Shown here piece by piece: positions 32,478 through 42,177 of a stretch of DNA of 64,000 nt (position 1 is the stretch's first letter; every line of letters starts with the position of its first letter). Position numbers and translations under genes: made by a program. The stretch is taken from positions 1-64,000 of the forward strand of contig CABIZF010000014.1 of NCBI GenBank assembly GCA_902363135.1, in the 5' to 3' direction. The notes under the pieces are model-generated. The model searched no databases. It was not told where the DNA came from and saw only the letters and a program-made list of their open reading frames with translations. The DNA comes from Lachnospiraceae bacterium (GTDB lineage Bacteria > Bacillota > Clostridia > Lachnospirales > Lachnospiraceae).

Positions 32478-33983
32478 ATTTTTTTCATAAATTGCAGGAA
32501 AATAGCCACATATCACCGACGCAGAAAAAAACAAAAACAGCAGCGCGGTGTGTACTAGGAGTGATCCCCAGCTGCATGCGCCCAGCCAGGGAATCCGGCT
32601 GTCAAGGAGCAGCATGATACCGACGGCGATCAGGCCCGGCAGGACCGGAAGCAGAAGCTCAGGCAGCGAGAACAGCGGCTGCTGCAGGCCTTCGCCAAGC
32701 AGACAGAGTGTGGCAATGACGAGAAAAAGCTGGCTGACCAGCAGGCCCGGCACATATCCGGCCAGTCCGAAGCGTGGCACGGCAAAGAGCACGAAGAGCA
32801 GCCGGAGCAGAAAGCCGGCTGTGCTTTGGACCGACAGTGCAGCTGTCTTCCCAAGTCCATGCAGGATGCCGGTCAGTGTGGTGGAGGAATAGAGCAGCGG
32901 GCAGAGCAGCGCCAGGCTTCGGATGCAGTGGCCGGCTTCCTCGCTGTCAAAGAGCAGCCGGCCAACGACATCTCCGGAGAGAAAAAAGAAGGAAGAAAAA
33001 AACAGGCCGAGCAGCAGGCTTCCGAAAAACGAGATCTTGGAGACGGAGACGATGCGCGATTCGTGCCGCAGCGTCTGTGCTTCAGAGATGAGCGGAAGAA
33101 GGAGCATGCCAAACGAACCGGTGACAGCCGTTGGAAACAGAAGCAGCGGCAGTACCATTCCGCTTAAAATGCCATAGCAGGAGAGTGCGTCGGAGGCGGA
33201 CAGACCATAGCGCTGCAGCTGCTGCGGAAGGAGCGCCGCTTCGATTGCCTGAAGGATGCAGAGCATCATCCGACAAAGCGAGAGCGGTGCAGCAATAGCA
33301 AAAATATGCTTTGCAACCGGGCGGATGTACAGCGGTTTGTCGTGCAGTCTGCCAAAGGAGAGGCGCGGCAGGTGCAGAAGACAGTACAGGCAGGCAGCTC
33401 CTTCGCCTGCCAGTGTGCCGAGGGCAAGAACGGATGCGCCATGCGTCGTGCGTCCGGACAGGAACAGGCAGCAAAGGACGGCCGTGAGGATACGAACGCC
33501 CTGTTCAATTAGTTGAGAGAGCGCCGTGATCCCCGCCTGCTTTTTTCCGAGAAAATAGCCGATAAGGCAGGCGTGCCCTGCACAAAAGGGAAGCGAGAGT
33601 GCGAGCAGCTGCAGCAGCCACTGACATCTTGTCTCCAGCAGGAAACGCACGGCAATCACATCCGAGAAGCACCAGAGACAAAAGGCGAGCAGGAGTGAGA
33701 TAAAAAATGTGAGAAAAAGCGCGATCCGAAGGAAACACCGTGTTTCTTCCGGATCTTTTTTTGCTTCCGCCTCGGCGATGAAGCGGGAGAGCGCCGTCTG
33801 GATGCCGCCGGATGCGGCAGCAAGGCAGAACGTATAGAGCGGCATACAGAGCTGGAACAGGCCGATTTCCTCGGCACCAATGATGCGGGAGAGGAATATT
33901 TTATAGAAGAAGCCTGCGGTGCGGGTGATGAGGCCGGCTGCAGTGAGCCAGAACGTACCCTTGATCAGATAAGAGAGAACCAT
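32475..33983 (-). CDS. SpoVB/MurJ-like lipid-linked sugar flippase
   Basis: A 502-residue membrane protein of the MOP/MATE-like polysaccharide exporter group, about 14 helices. The N-terminal LIKGTFWLTAAGLITRTAGF, FYKIFLSRIIGAEEIGLFQL is characteristic of SpoVB-type proteins of Clostridia. GGAGGCAGTC precedes the ATG at 33983; a longer reading to 34034 has none. SpoVB-like proteins flip lipid-linked oligosaccharides for cortex or cell wall. Whether this one serves sporulation or a surface glycan is not shown by the context. Confidence 0.88.
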   Translation of the reverse strand: MVLSYLIKGTFWLTAAGLITRTAGFFYKIFLSRIIGAEEIGLFQLCMPLYTFCLAAASGGIQTALSRFIAEAEAKKDPEETRCFLRIALFLTFFISLLLAFCLWCFSDVIAVRFLLETRCQWLLQLLALSLPFCAGHACLIGYFLGKKQAGITALSQLIEQGVRILTAVLCCLFLSGRTTHGASVLALGTLAGEGAACLYCLLHLPRLSFGRLHDKPLYIRPVAKHIFAIAAPLSLCRMMLCILQAIEAALLPQQLQRYGLSASDALSCYGILSGMVLPLLLFPTAVTGSFGMLLLPLISEAQTLRHESRIVSVSKISFFGSLLLGLFFSSFFFLSGDVVGRLLFDSEEAGHCIRSLALLCPLLYSSTTLTGILHGLGKTAALSVQSTAGFLLRLLFVLFAVPRFGLAGYVPGLLVSQLFLVIATLCLLGEGLQQPLFSLPELLLPVLPGLIAVGIMLLLDSRIPWLGACSWGSLLVHTALLFLFFSASVICGYFPAIYEKN

Positions 33984-34060
33984 GACTGCCTCCGGGTAGG
34001 GATTAGTTAAGCTTATGCCGGAAAAAGTGTGCAAATGATACGTTTTTGCTTAAAAATCCC

Positions 34061-34119
34061 TTGACAGAATAATGTGAGAATGGTATTCTTGCAAATGAAA
34101 TCCGAGCAATTTACTCGGA
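34061..34119 (+). promoter_or_regulatory. iscR promoter and palindromic operator
   Basis: Perfect -35 TTGACA (34061-34066), 17-base spacer, -10 TATTCT (34084-34089). At about +6 to +24 lies TCCGAGcaatttaCTCGGA (34101-34119), a 6-bp palindrome with a 7-base centre. Occupancy there would block transcription. The first gene is an Rrf2/IscR regulator, so autorepression is the simplest reading. Confidence 0.7.
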
Positions 34120-34153
34120 AATGTCATACTGACAGGTAAGGCAGGGTGATGAA

Positions 34154-34624
34154 ATGAAAATATCCACGAAAGGCAAATATGGTCTGAGGGCTATGATCGA
34201 CCTTGCTCAGTACAGTGAGCAGGAGGCTGTCTCCATCAGCAGCATTGCACAGCGGCAGAAGATTTCAGAGAGCTATCTGGAGCAGCTTGTAGCGAAGCTG
34301 AAGAAGGCGGGACTCGTGGTCAGTATCCGCGGCGCGGCGGGTGGCTATCGTCTGGCGCGGCCTGCGTCAGGTATTTCAGTCGGAGATGTCCTGCGCGCAT
34401 TGGAAGGCGATGTCAGAGCGGTGATCTGCACGGCGCAGACCGAGGAGGGCTGTGAAGGCGAGGAGCTCTGCGTGACCAAATATGTCTGGCAGCGCATCAA
34501 TGAGAGCATAGAGAAGACCGTGGATGAGATGATGCTCGATCAGCTGGTAGCTGAGAGCAGAAAAGCACAGGAAAAAGCAAAAAATCATGATGTCGATTAC
34601 AGCAGGAACAGCTGCTCCGGCTGA
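34154..34624 (+). CDS. iscR: Rrf2-family Fe-S regulator (IscR-like)
   Basis: A 156-residue winged-helix regulator. MKISTKGKYGLRAMIDLA and ISESYLEQLVAKLKKAGLVV, then SIRGAAGGYRLAR, are the family HTH and wing. Cys92, Cys100 and Cys106 match the three-cysteine Fe-S cluster site of IscR-like members, so it probably senses Fe-S status. It leads an operon with nifS, nifU and mnmA, the pathway it would control. The CymR type (sulfur control) lacks such cysteines. Confidence 0.92.
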   Translation: MKISTKGKYGLRAMIDLAQYSEQEAVSISSIAQRQKISESYLEQLVAKLKKAGLVVSIRGAAGGYRLARPASGISVGDVLRALEGDVRAVICTAQTEEGCEGEELCVTKYVWQRINESIEKTVDEMMLDQLVAESRKAQEKAKNHDVDYSRNSCSG

Positions 34625-34659
34625 TGGGACCGTGATTTAGATAGAAGGAGAATAAAGCT

Positions 34660-35844
34660 ATGGGAAAATTGATTTATCTTGATAATGCAGCAACGACCAA
34701 GACCTCTCCGACTGTTGTAGAGGCCATGCTTCCGTATTTTACCGAATATTATGGAAATGCATCCAGCATTTACAGCATCGGAACAAAAAGTAAGGAAGCG
34801 ATCAATAAAAGCCGTGAGACGATTGCAGCAACGCTTGGCGCAAAGCCGGAGGAGATTTACTTTACCGCAGGCGGTTCTGAGTCGGATAACTGGGCGTTAA
34901 AGGCGACGGCAGAGGCTTATGAATCCAAAGGAAAGCATATCATCACGACAAAGATCGAGCACCATGCGATCCTGCATACGTGCGAATATCTCGAGAAGCG
35001 CGGCTATGAGATTTCCTATATTGATGTCGATGAGAACGGCAAGGTAAAGGTCGACGAGCTGGAAAGAGCGATCCGCCCGGATACGATCCTGATTTCTGTG
35101 ATGTTTGCAAACAATGAGATCGGAACGATCCAGCCGATCAAAGAGATCGGAGAGATCGCAAAGAAGCATGGCATTTTGTTCCACACCGATGCCGTGCAGG
35201 CATACGGCCAGCTGCCGATCAATGTAGACGAGTATCACATCGACATGCTCAGCTCCAGCGGACACAAGCTGAACGGCCCGAAGGGCATCGGATTCCTCTA
35301 CATCCGCAAGGGTGTGAAGATCCGTTCCTTCATTCATGGAGGAGCACAGGAGCGCAAGCGCCGTGCAGGCACGGAGAATGTACCGGGTATCGTCGGCTAT
35401 GGAAAGGCAGCCGAGGAAGCATTTGCGACTATGAAGGAGCGTACCGCAAAAGAAGCAAAGCTGCGTGACTATTTGATCGACCGCGTATTAAAGGAGATTC
35501 CTTACACACGTCTGAACGGACATCGCACAGACCGTCTCCCGAACAATGCGAACTTCAGCTTCCAGTTCATCGAGGGTGAGTCCCTTCTGATTATGCTCGA
35601 TATGAAGGGCATCTGTGGTTCCAGTGGATCAGCTTGTACATCTGGATCCCTTGATCCGTCTCATGTATTGATGGCGATCGGCCTGCCGCACGAGATCGCA
35701 CACGGCTCTCTGCGTCTGACCCTCGGTGCAGATACGACGAAGGAAGATATCGATTATGTCGTAGATGAGACAAAGGCAATCGTAGAGCGGCTGCGCAGCA
35801 TGTCACCGCTGTATGAGGATTTTGTAAAGAAGTCTCAGCAGTAA
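34660..35844 (+). CDS. nifS: Cysteine desulfurase NifS/IscS-type
   Basis: PLP enzyme that takes sulfur from cysteine for Fe-S clusters and thio-modified tRNA. The 394-residue length is typical. YLDNAATTKTSPTVVEAML, TAGGSESDNWAL, the PLP Lys in SSSGHKLNGPKGIGFLYIRK and the persulfide Cys loop CGSSGSACTSGSLDPSHVL are intact. GAAGGAGAATAAAGCT precedes the ATG. Partners are the IscU scaffold and MnmA just downstream. Confidence 0.96.
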   Translation: MGKLIYLDNAATTKTSPTVVEAMLPYFTEYYGNASSIYSIGTKSKEAINKSRETIAATLGAKPEEIYFTAGGSESDNWALKATAEAYESKGKHIITTKIEHHAILHTCEYLEKRGYEISYIDVDENGKVKVDELERAIRPDTILISVMFANNEIGTIQPIKEIGEIAKKHGILFHTDAVQAYGQLPINVDEYHIDMLSSSGHKLNGPKGIGFLYIRKGVKIRSFIHGGAQERKRRAGTENVPGIVGYGKAAEEAFATMKERTAKEAKLRDYLIDRVLKEIPYTRLNGHRTDRLPNNANFSFQFIEGESLLIMLDMKGICGSSGSACTSGSLDPSHVLMAIGLPHEIAHGSLRLTLGADTTKEDIDYVVDETKAIVERLRSMSPLYEDFVKKSQQ

Positions 35845-35963
35845 CCGACACAGCAGATCAAAATAAGAGGCAAAGCTCGCAGCGCGTGTGCTGTCTCATC
35901 AGAAAATAGAAGCTACTGCCCGGATCCTGAATATGGATTGGGCATCAGATAGGAGGAAACAGA

Positions 35964-36407
35964 ATGTATTCAGAAAAGGTAATGGATCACTTTCAGCATC
36001 CGAGAAATGTAGGAGAAATTGAAAATGCAAGCGGCGTCGGCACCGTGGGAAATGCAAAGTGCGGCGACATCATGAGAATGTATCTCGACATCGACGAGAA
36101 CGGTGTCATCAAAGAAGCGAAGTTCAAGACCTTTGGCTGTGGCGCAGCCGTTGCGACGAGCAGCATGGCGACTGAACTCGTAAAGGGAAAGACGATCCAG
36201 GAAGCACTTGAGGTGACGAACAAGGCCGTTATGGAGGCGCTGGACGGACTTCCGCCGGTAAAGGTACACTGCTCTCTGCTTGCAGAGGAGGCAATCCACG
36301 CGGCACTCTGGGATTATGCGCAGAAGAACGGCATCGAGATCGAAGGACTGAAGAAGCCGAAGTCTGACATCCATGAGGGCGAGGAAGAAGAGTCCGAGGA
36401 GTATTAA
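35964..36407 (+). CDS. nifU: Fe-S cluster scaffold NifU/IscU
   Basis: A 147-residue scaffold on which NifS sulfur and iron are assembled. The three ligand cysteines are present: GNAKCGDIMRMYLDI, TFGCGAAVATSSMATEL and VHCSLLAEEAIHAAL. ERVMDHFQHPRNVG-type opening (YSEKVMDHFQHPRNVGEIEN) is conserved. The C-terminal tail is very acidic (EGEEEESEEY). GGAGGAAAC precedes the ATG. Its TAA overlaps the mnmA ATG by one base. Confidence 0.96.
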   Translation: MYSEKVMDHFQHPRNVGEIENASGVGTVGNAKCGDIMRMYLDIDENGVIKEAKFKTFGCGAAVATSSMATELVKGKTIQEALEVTNKAVMEALDGLPPVKVHCSLLAEEAIHAALWDYAQKNGIEIEGLKKPKSDIHEGEEEESEEY

Positions 36408-37477
36408 TGAAAGTCGTAGTCGGTATGTCGGGCGGCGTCGATTCCTCCGTCGCGGCATATCTTTTAAAACAGCAGGGGTATGAAGTCATCGGCGTCACGA
36501 TGCAGATCTGGCAAAAAGAGGACAATCAGACGGTCGAGGAGAACGGCGGCTGCTGCGGTTTAAGCGCCGTAGAGGATGCACGGAGAGTCGCGCAGATGCT
36601 GGACATCCCCTATTATGTCATGAATTTCCGCGAGGAGTTTGACCAAAAGGTCATCCGGTATTTCATGCGGGAATACTTAAACGGGCGGACGCCGAACCCG
36701 TGTATCGCCTGCAACCGCTATGTGAAATGGGAATCCCTGCTGCAGCGCAGCATGCAGATCGGTGCGGACTACATCGCAACAGGCCATTACGCCCGGATTG
36801 AGCAGCTGCAAAATGGCCGCTATGCGATCCGTAATTCTGTGACGGCGGCAAAGGATCAGACATATGCCCTGTACAATCTGACACAGGAGCAGCTGATGCG
36901 CACAAAAATGCCGGTCGGTGCCTATGAGAAGAGCCAGGTCCGTGCGATTGCCGAGGAGCTGGGGCTCTATGTGGCACACAAGCCGGACAGCATGGAGATC
37001 TGCTTTGTGCCGGATCAGGACTATGCAAGGTTTATAGAGGAGAACAGCGGCAAAAAGATTCCGGAGGGCAATTTCGTGACGACAGACGGGAAGATCGTCG
37101 GGCGTCATCGCGGGATCACCCATTATACCGTCGGACAGCGCAAGGGGCTGAATCTCTCGATGGGGAAGCCGGTATTTGTGCTGGAGATCCGGCCGGAGAC
37201 AAATGAGGTCGTCATCGGAGACGGGACGGAGGTCTATGCAGACCGGCTGATCTGCTCCGATCTGAATTTTATGAGCGTCCCGGACTTTCCGGATGATTTT
37301 CCGGTGGTGGCGAAGATCCGCTACAATCACCGGGGGACGAAGGCACATGTCCGCAGGATCGATGCGGACCGGGCCGAGGTCATTTTTGAGGAGCCGGTGC
37401 GTGCGGTGACACCCGGACAGGCAGTTGTATTTTATGACGGCGAGTACGTCGCAGGCGGCGGCACAATTATTAAATAA
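36407..37477 (+). CDS. mnmA: tRNA 2-thiouridylase MnmA
   Basis: Thiolates U34 of Lys, Glu and Gln tRNAs with sulfur passed from NifS. It has 356 residues: PP-loop GMSGGVDSSVAAYLL (residues 5-19), CNRYVKWESLL with the first catalytic Cys (NPCIACNRY), KPDSMEICFVPDQDYARF with the second Cys, and HRGITHYTVGQRKGL. Its ATG overlaps the nifU stop (TAATG), so translation is coupled. It completes the Fe-S/thiolation operon and is followed by a terminator. Confidence 0.96.
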   Translation: MKVVVGMSGGVDSSVAAYLLKQQGYEVIGVTMQIWQKEDNQTVEENGGCCGLSAVEDARRVAQMLDIPYYVMNFREEFDQKVIRYFMREYLNGRTPNPCIACNRYVKWESLLQRSMQIGADYIATGHYARIEQLQNGRYAIRNSVTAAKDQTYALYNLTQEQLMRTKMPVGAYEKSQVRAIAEELGLYVAHKPDSMEICFVPDQDYARFIEENSGKKIPEGNFVTTDGKIVGRHRGITHYTVGQRKGLNLSMGKPVFVLEIRPETNEVVIGDGTEVYADRLICSDLNFMSVPDFPDDFPVVAKIRYNHRGTKAHVRRIDADRAEVIFEEPVRAVTPGQAVVFYDGEYVAGGGTIIK

Positions 37478-37490
37478 AGATCAGACAGAT

Positions 37491-37540
37491 ACTTCTGTCC
37501 TTTTTGCCTATCGAAGGCGGAGGGGCAGAAGTTTGTTTTA
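37491..37540 (+). terminator. Terminator of the iscR-mnmA operon
   Basis: ACTTCTGTCC (37491-37500) pairs with GGGGCAGAAGT (37522-37532), with a smaller GCCTatcgaAGGC hairpin in the loop, followed by TTGTTTTA. Confidence 0.8.
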
Positions 37541-37584
37541 CTTAAAAATCTGATGTTGTGGAGAGCTGCCACAGGAGAAAAAAG

Positions 37585-38748
37585 ATGGAAAGAAGACAGT
37601 CTCAACAGGAGCGACGGATACCGTCCGCTTCCTCAAAGCCAGAAATACCAAATGACCGGCGAACAGCCAGAAGCAGTGAGAAATCTGCATGGCAGAGCCG
37701 GACAAATACTAAAAGAAGCGACGGCCGTACATCCGGCGGAAGCAGATATGCAGATAAAAGAATTCCGGTAAAAGGAGCATCCGGGAGGGGCAGGCGCCTG
37801 GTCGGAAGAAAAAGGCGGCACAGAAACCGGCAGTTGCTGATCATTCTATTCCTTCTCGTGCTCATCGTCTGTCTTGCGGCCGGGATCGCACTGGTGCACA
37901 GCCGGAAGAAACGGTCCGATCAGGCACAGGCAGAGTCACAGGTGCAAAAGCTGCAGAAAACCGTCGATCTGAGCATGCTCGTAAGTCCGTATGCGATTCT
38001 GCTGGATGGAGAGAGCGGGAGCGTGCTCGCCTCAAAAAAGGGCGACGAGAAGATATTCCCGGCATCGATGGTCAAGATGATGACCGTGCTCACAGCGATC
38101 CGGTCGATCTCCGACCTGGATGCGACGACGACCATGTCGGCCGATTTTTATGACGAGCTGTACGCGCAGGATGCGTCCCGCGCAGGCTTTGAGCCGGGCG
38201 AGGAGGCAAAGCTTCGCGATCTGCTGTATGGAGCCTTGCTTCCGTCGGGAGCAGAGTGCTGTATGCAGCTGGCGATCGAGGCAGCAGGGTCTGAGGGCGC
38301 ATTTGTAGAGCTGATGAACCAGAATGCACTGGATATGGGACTTGTACAGACCCATTTCACGAATGCGACCGGACTGCACAGCGAGGATCAGTATTCGACG
38401 CCGCACGAGATCGGGGAGATTCTGCGCACAGCGCTGAAAAATAAGACCTTTTACCAGGTGTTTACGACACATTCCTACACTGTGCAGCCGACTGCGGTCC
38501 ATCCGGACGGATTTACATTCTGGAGCTCACTTTTTAAAAATATTACGGACGACAGTGTGAACGGCGGAAAGCTCATGGGCGGCAAGACCGGCTACACCGA
38601 TGAGGCGGGCCACTGTCTGGCGAGCATGGCTAAGATCAACGGAAAAGAGTACATCCTCGTGACAGCCGGCTGGGCGCAGACGGATGATACAAAGTATCAT
38701 ATCTCCGATGCGTTCCGTGCGTACAATCAGATCGCACCGGAAAAATGA
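37585..38748 (+). CDS. D-Ala-D-Ala carboxypeptidase family, odd SxN motif
   Basis: A 387-residue S11 serine peptidase anchored by one helix (about 84-104) after a long basic, low-complexity cytoplasmic tail. Active-site S-x-x-K is SMVK (161-164) and KTG is at 334-336 (GGKTGYTDEAG). Where the S-x-N motif is expected, LLPSGAECC (about 219-227) has Ala instead of Asn. The enzyme would trim peptidoglycan stem peptides outside the membrane, but the replaced residue is unusual for DacA-type enzymes. ATG 37585 follows CAGGAGAAAAAAG. It has no partner genes. Confidence 0.87.
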   Translation: MERRQSQQERRIPSASSKPEIPNDRRTARSSEKSAWQSRTNTKRSDGRTSGGSRYADKRIPVKGASGRGRRLVGRKRRHRNRQLLIILFLLVLIVCLAAGIALVHSRKKRSDQAQAESQVQKLQKTVDLSMLVSPYAILLDGESGSVLASKKGDEKIFPASMVKMMTVLTAIRSISDLDATTTMSADFYDELYAQDASRAGFEPGEEAKLRDLLYGALLPSGAECCMQLAIEAAGSEGAFVELMNQNALDMGLVQTHFTNATGLHSEDQYSTPHEIGEILRTALKNKTFYQVFTTHSYTVQPTAVHPDGFTFWSSLFKNITDDSVNGGKLMGGKTGYTDEAGHCLASMAKINGKEYILVTAGWAQTDDTKYHISDAFRAYNQIAPEK

Positions 38749-38783
38749 GGCCAAATGGGTCTGTAAAACGGTGTCTGCGGCGG

Positions 38784-39590
38784 TCACAGCGGAAGCTGCT
38801 TTGCCTTTCTTTCCCGGAACACCGTATAATACCGGAAGCCGATCTCCTTTAAAATCGTTTCTGCCGTCGCAAAATCATACGCGATGTGCTCCGGGGCGTG
38901 TGCGTCGCTGCCGACGGTGATGAGCTCGCCGCCGAGGTCATGGTAGCGCTTCAGTATTTCACGGCACGGGTTCGGCTCGCCAAGGCCGTATTTCAGGCCG
39001 CCGGTGTTCAACTCCAGGCATTTGCCGCGGTCGATCAGCCGGTGCAGGATCGGATCGATGTGGTCGGCGTAGCGCCGGTACGTGTATTCCCGGTTGCGGT
39101 TCGGGCCGTAGCGCACGATGTAGTCGAGATGGCCGAGTGTATCAAAGTCCGAGTATCGGTCCAGATTCTCACGGATTTCATCAAAATACCGGATGTAGCA
39201 TGTCTCTTCACATGTTCCCTCGAAAAAAGACGGGTAATACGGATCCCTGCCGTCGATGAAATGCTGGGAAGCGATGATAAAGTCAAACGGATACTGTGCG
39301 ACAAGTGCCGGAAGAAGCTCCGTACATTGCGGCTGGATGCCGAATTCCAGCCCGATGCGGATATCGATCACATCCCGGAAGCGCTCCCGTAATGCAGAGA
39401 GCTTTTCAAAATAGGCCGGAAGATCGAGGCAAAAGTCGGGGCCTTCCGGAGGGCAGTCTGTATCGAGATGCTCCGTGAAGCACATTCCGGAAAGACCGAT
39501 GGAGATGGCGCGCTGAATCATCGCCTCCGCAGGCGTTTCGCTGTCAGCGGAAAAGGAAGAATGCAGATGGCAGTCATAAAAAATGCCCAT
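38784..39590 (-). CDS. hisJ: Histidinol-phosphatase, PHP (HisJ) type
   Basis: A 268-residue PHP-family metal phosphatase. YDCHLHSSFSADSETPAEAM starts with the H-x-H metal pair; FTEHLDTDCP, LEFGIQP, ASQHFIDGRDPYY, DTLGHLDYIVRYG and VGSDAHAPEHI supply the remaining metal ligands in the expected order. ATG 39590 has AGGAGCGATTTT upstream. HisJ acts in histidine synthesis, but no his operon is present, so a different phosphoester substrate is possible. Confidence 0.87.
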   Translation of the reverse strand: MGIFYDCHLHSSFSADSETPAEAMIQRAISIGLSGMCFTEHLDTDCPPEGPDFCLDLPAYFEKLSALRERFRDVIDIRIGLEFGIQPQCTELLPALVAQYPFDFIIASQHFIDGRDPYYPSFFEGTCEETCYIRYFDEIRENLDRYSDFDTLGHLDYIVRYGPNRNREYTYRRYADHIDPILHRLIDRGKCLELNTGGLKYGLGEPNPCREILKRYHDLGGELITVGSDAHAPEHIAYDFATAETILKEIGFRYYTVFRERKAKQLPL

Positions 39591-39721
39591 AAAATCGCTC
39601 CTTTCTGTCTTGTGAATGGTGCAGAGTGCCGGAAAAACCGGCAAAATGTACATTCCGTAAACATAATAGTGGAAGAGATGCAAAAAGTCCACAAAATTTT
39701 ACCCGGAATGCAGATTGCCAC

Positions 39722-39750
39722 TTGAATTTTTGGGACAAATTGGGTAAAAT
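39722..39750 (+). promoter_or_regulatory. SigmaA promoter for gap
   Basis: -35 TTGAAT (39722-39727), 17-base spacer, -10 TAAAAT (39745-39750), followed by a leader of about 80 bases and TAGGAGGAATTG before the ATG. Confidence 0.7.
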
Positions 39751-39837
39751 AACAATCAGGTTGGGAAAGTTTTCACGAAGTCGAGAAATCCCAACATACT
39801 ATCAAATTACATTTTACATTTAGGAGGAATTGTAATC

Positions 39838-40851
39838 ATGGCAGTAAAAGTTGCAATCAATGGTTTTGGTCGTATCGGTCGTCTGGCATTCAGACAGATG
39901 TTCGGTGCTGAAGGTTACGAAGTAGTTGCAATCAACGATCTGACAAGCCCGAAGATGCTTGCTCATCTGTTAAAGTATGATTCATCTCAGGGTAAGTATG
40001 CTCTGGCTGAGACTGTAAGCGCTGGCGAGGACAGCATCACAGTTGACGGCAAGACCATCAAGATCTATGCTGAGAAGGATGCAAAGGATCTTCCGTGGGG
40101 AGAGCTTGGAGTAGACGTAGTTCTGGAGTGCACAGGCTTCTACACCTCCAAGGAGAAGGCTTCTGCTCATATCGCAGCAGGCGCTAAGAAGGTTGTTATT
40201 TCCGCTCCGGCTGGAAACGATCTTCCGACCATCGTTTACAATGTAAACCACACCACTCTGAAAAAAGAGGATACTGTTATTTCCGCAGCTTCCTGCACAA
40301 CCAACTGCCTGGCACCGATGGCAAAGGCTCTGAACGACTACATGCCGATCGAGTCCGGTATCATGTGCACAATTCATGCATACACAGGTGATCAGATGAT
40401 CCTTGACGGACCGCAGAGAAAGGGTGACCTCAGAAGATCCCGTGCAGGCGCAGTCAACATCGTTCCGAACTCCACAGGAGCAGCTAAGGCAATCGGCCTT
40501 GTTATTCCGGAGCTGAACGGCAAGCTCATCGGAGCTGCACAGCGTGTTCCGACCCCGACAGGTTCTACCACTATCCTGAACGCAGTTGTTACCGGCGAGG
40601 CTACTGTTGATGGTATCAACGCAGCTATGAAGGCAGCAGCTACTGAGTCCTTCGGATACAACACAGACGAGATCGTATCTTCCGATATCGTTGGTATGAG
40701 ATTCGGTTCTCTGTTCGATGCTACTCAGACCATGGTTGTTAACCTTGGCAATGGCACTTCTCAGGTACAGGTTGTTTCCTGGTACGACAACGAGAACTCC
40801 TATGTAAGCCAGATGGTTCGTACAATTAAGTACTTCGCAGAGCTTGCATAA
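39838..40851 (+). CDS. gap: Glyceraldehyde-3-phosphate dehydrogenase
   Basis: Glycolytic enzyme oxidising glyceraldehyde-3-phosphate to 1,3-bisphosphoglycerate. The 337-residue length is normal. The NAD fold [18 protein letters not shown] and the catalytic Cys in [15 protein letters not shown] are intact. The codon set is markedly biased (AAG, CTG, GCA/GCT), as in highly expressed genes. It is followed by a terminator and then pgk and tpiA. Confidence 0.97.
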   Translation: MAVKVAINGFGRIGRLAFRQMFGAEGYEVVAINDLTSPKMLAHLLKYDSSQGKYALAETVSAGEDSITVDGKTIKIYAEKDAKDLPWGELGVDVVLECTGFYTSKEKASAHIAAGAKKVVISAPAGNDLPTIVYNVNHTTLKKEDTVISAASCTTNCLAPMAKALNDYMPIESGIMCTIHAYTGDQMILDGPQRKGDLRRSRAGAVNIVPNSTGAAKAIGLVIPELNGKLIGAAQRVPTPTGSTTILNAVVTGEATVDGINAAMKAAATESFGYNTDEIVSSDIVGMRFGSLFDATQTMVVNLGNGTSQVQVVSWYDNENSYVSQMVRTIKYFAELA

Positions 40852-40875
40852 TTTCGTTTTAAGTAAGACCTGAAT

Positions 40876-40909
40876 AGAGGTCCGGTCGATTAGGACCGGG
40901 CCTCTTTTA
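40876..40909 (+). terminator. Terminator between gap and pgk
   Basis: AGAGGTCCGGTC pairs with GACCGGGCCTCT, one mismatch, followed by TTTTAA, only 21 bases before the pgk start. It may reduce but not abolish read-through to pgk-tpiA, giving excess gap transcript. Confidence 0.85.
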
Positions 40910-40929
40910 ATGATAAGGAGGAAATTCCA

Positions 40930-42150
40930 ATGCTTAATAAAAAAACAGTGGATGACATCAATGCAAAGGGCAAGCATGTCCTTGTAAGATGCGACTTTAA
41001 TGTTCCGCTTAAGGATGGCGTTATCACAGATGAGACCCGTATTGTAGCAGCACTCCCGACCATCAAGAAGCTGATCGCAGACGGTGGAAAGGTAATTCTC
41101 TGCTCTCATCTTGGAAAGGTAAAGAACGGACCGAACGAGGGCGAGTCCCTTGCACCGGTAGCAAAGCGTCTCTCTGAGAAGCTTGGCCAGGAAGTAAAGT
41201 TCATCGCAGACTATCATGTTACCGGCGAGGAAGCTACCAAGGCAGCAGATGAGATGAAGGACGGCGACGTGATTCTTCTGCAGAATACCCGTTTCCGTGG
41301 TGCAGAGGAGACCAAGAACGGCGAAGAGTTCAGCAAAGAGCTCGCTGATCTGGCTGACATCTATGTATGCGACGCGTTTGGTTCCTCTCACAGAGCACAT
41401 GCATCTGTAGCAGGCGTGACCAAGTTCATCACTGCAAAGGGCGGCGAGAATGTAGTCGGATATCTGATGCAGAAGGAGATCGATTTCCTCGGCAATGCAG
41501 TCAACAATCCGGTAAGACCGTTTGTTGCAATCCTTGGCGGCGCAAAGGTAGCAGACAAGCTGAATGTTATCTCCAACCTGCTTGAGAAGTGCGACACTCT
41601 GATCATCGGCGGCGGCATGGCTTACACCTTCCTGAAGGCAAAGGGCTGTGAAGTAGGTACCTCCCTCGTAGACGATACGAAGCTTGACTACTGCAAGGAA
41701 ATGATCGAGAAGGCAGAGAAGCTTGGCAAGAAGCTGCTTCTTCCGGTTGACACCACGATCGCAGCAGAGTTCCCGAATCCGATCGACGCCAAGATTGAAG
41801 TTTCTGTTGTAAAATCCACCGAGATCCCGGCTGACAAGATGGGTCTGGATATCGGCACTGAGACCGCTGCTCTGTATGCAGACGCAGTGAAGACCGCAAA
41901 GACCGTTGTATGGAACGGACCGATGGGCGTATTCGAGAATCCGATCCTTGCAAAGGGCACGATCGCTGTTGCAAAGGCACTCGCAGAGACTGATGCGACG
42001 ACCATCATCGGTGGCGGAGATTCCGCAGCAGCTGTCAACCAGCTCGGCTTCGGTGACAAGATGAGCCACATCTCCACCGGCGGCGGCGCTTCCCTTGAGT
42101 TCCTTGAGGGCAAGGACCTTCCGGGCGTTGTAGCAGCAGATGATAAATAA
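40930..42150 (+). CDS. pgk: Phosphoglycerate kinase
   Basis: Makes ATP from 1,3-bisphosphoglycerate. It has 406 residues: [20 protein letters not shown] (substrate Arg and Asp), [42 protein letters not shown] and [13 protein letters not shown] (nucleotide loop). AAGGAGGAAATTCC precedes the ATG. The codon bias resembles gap. Confidence 0.97.
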   Translation: MLNKKTVDDINAKGKHVLVRCDFNVPLKDGVITDETRIVAALPTIKKLIADGGKVILCSHLGKVKNGPNEGESLAPVAKRLSEKLGQEVKFIADYHVTGEEATKAADEMKDGDVILLQNTRFRGAEETKNGEEFSKELADLADIYVCDAFGSSHRAHASVAGVTKFITAKGGENVVGYLMQKEIDFLGNAVNNPVRPFVAILGGAKVADKLNVISNLLEKCDTLIIGGGMAYTFLKAKGCEVGTSLVDDTKLDYCKEMIEKAEKLGKKLLLPVDTTIAAEFPNPIDAKIEVSVVKSTEIPADKMGLDIGTETAALYADAVKTAKTVVWNGPMGVFENPILAKGTIAVAKALAETDATTIIGGGDSAAAVNQLGFGDKMSHISTGGGASLEFLEGKDLPGVVAADDK

Positions 42151-42177
42151 AGAAAATTAGAAAAAGAGGAAACGAAC

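Noticed and set aside
39982-42069. 695-codon open frame on the minus strand across gap and pgk
   Set aside because: It lies fully antisense to two unmistakable, highly expressed glycolytic genes, has no ribosome site, and its translation is Cys/Leu-rich without domains; it is a by-product of their codon bias.
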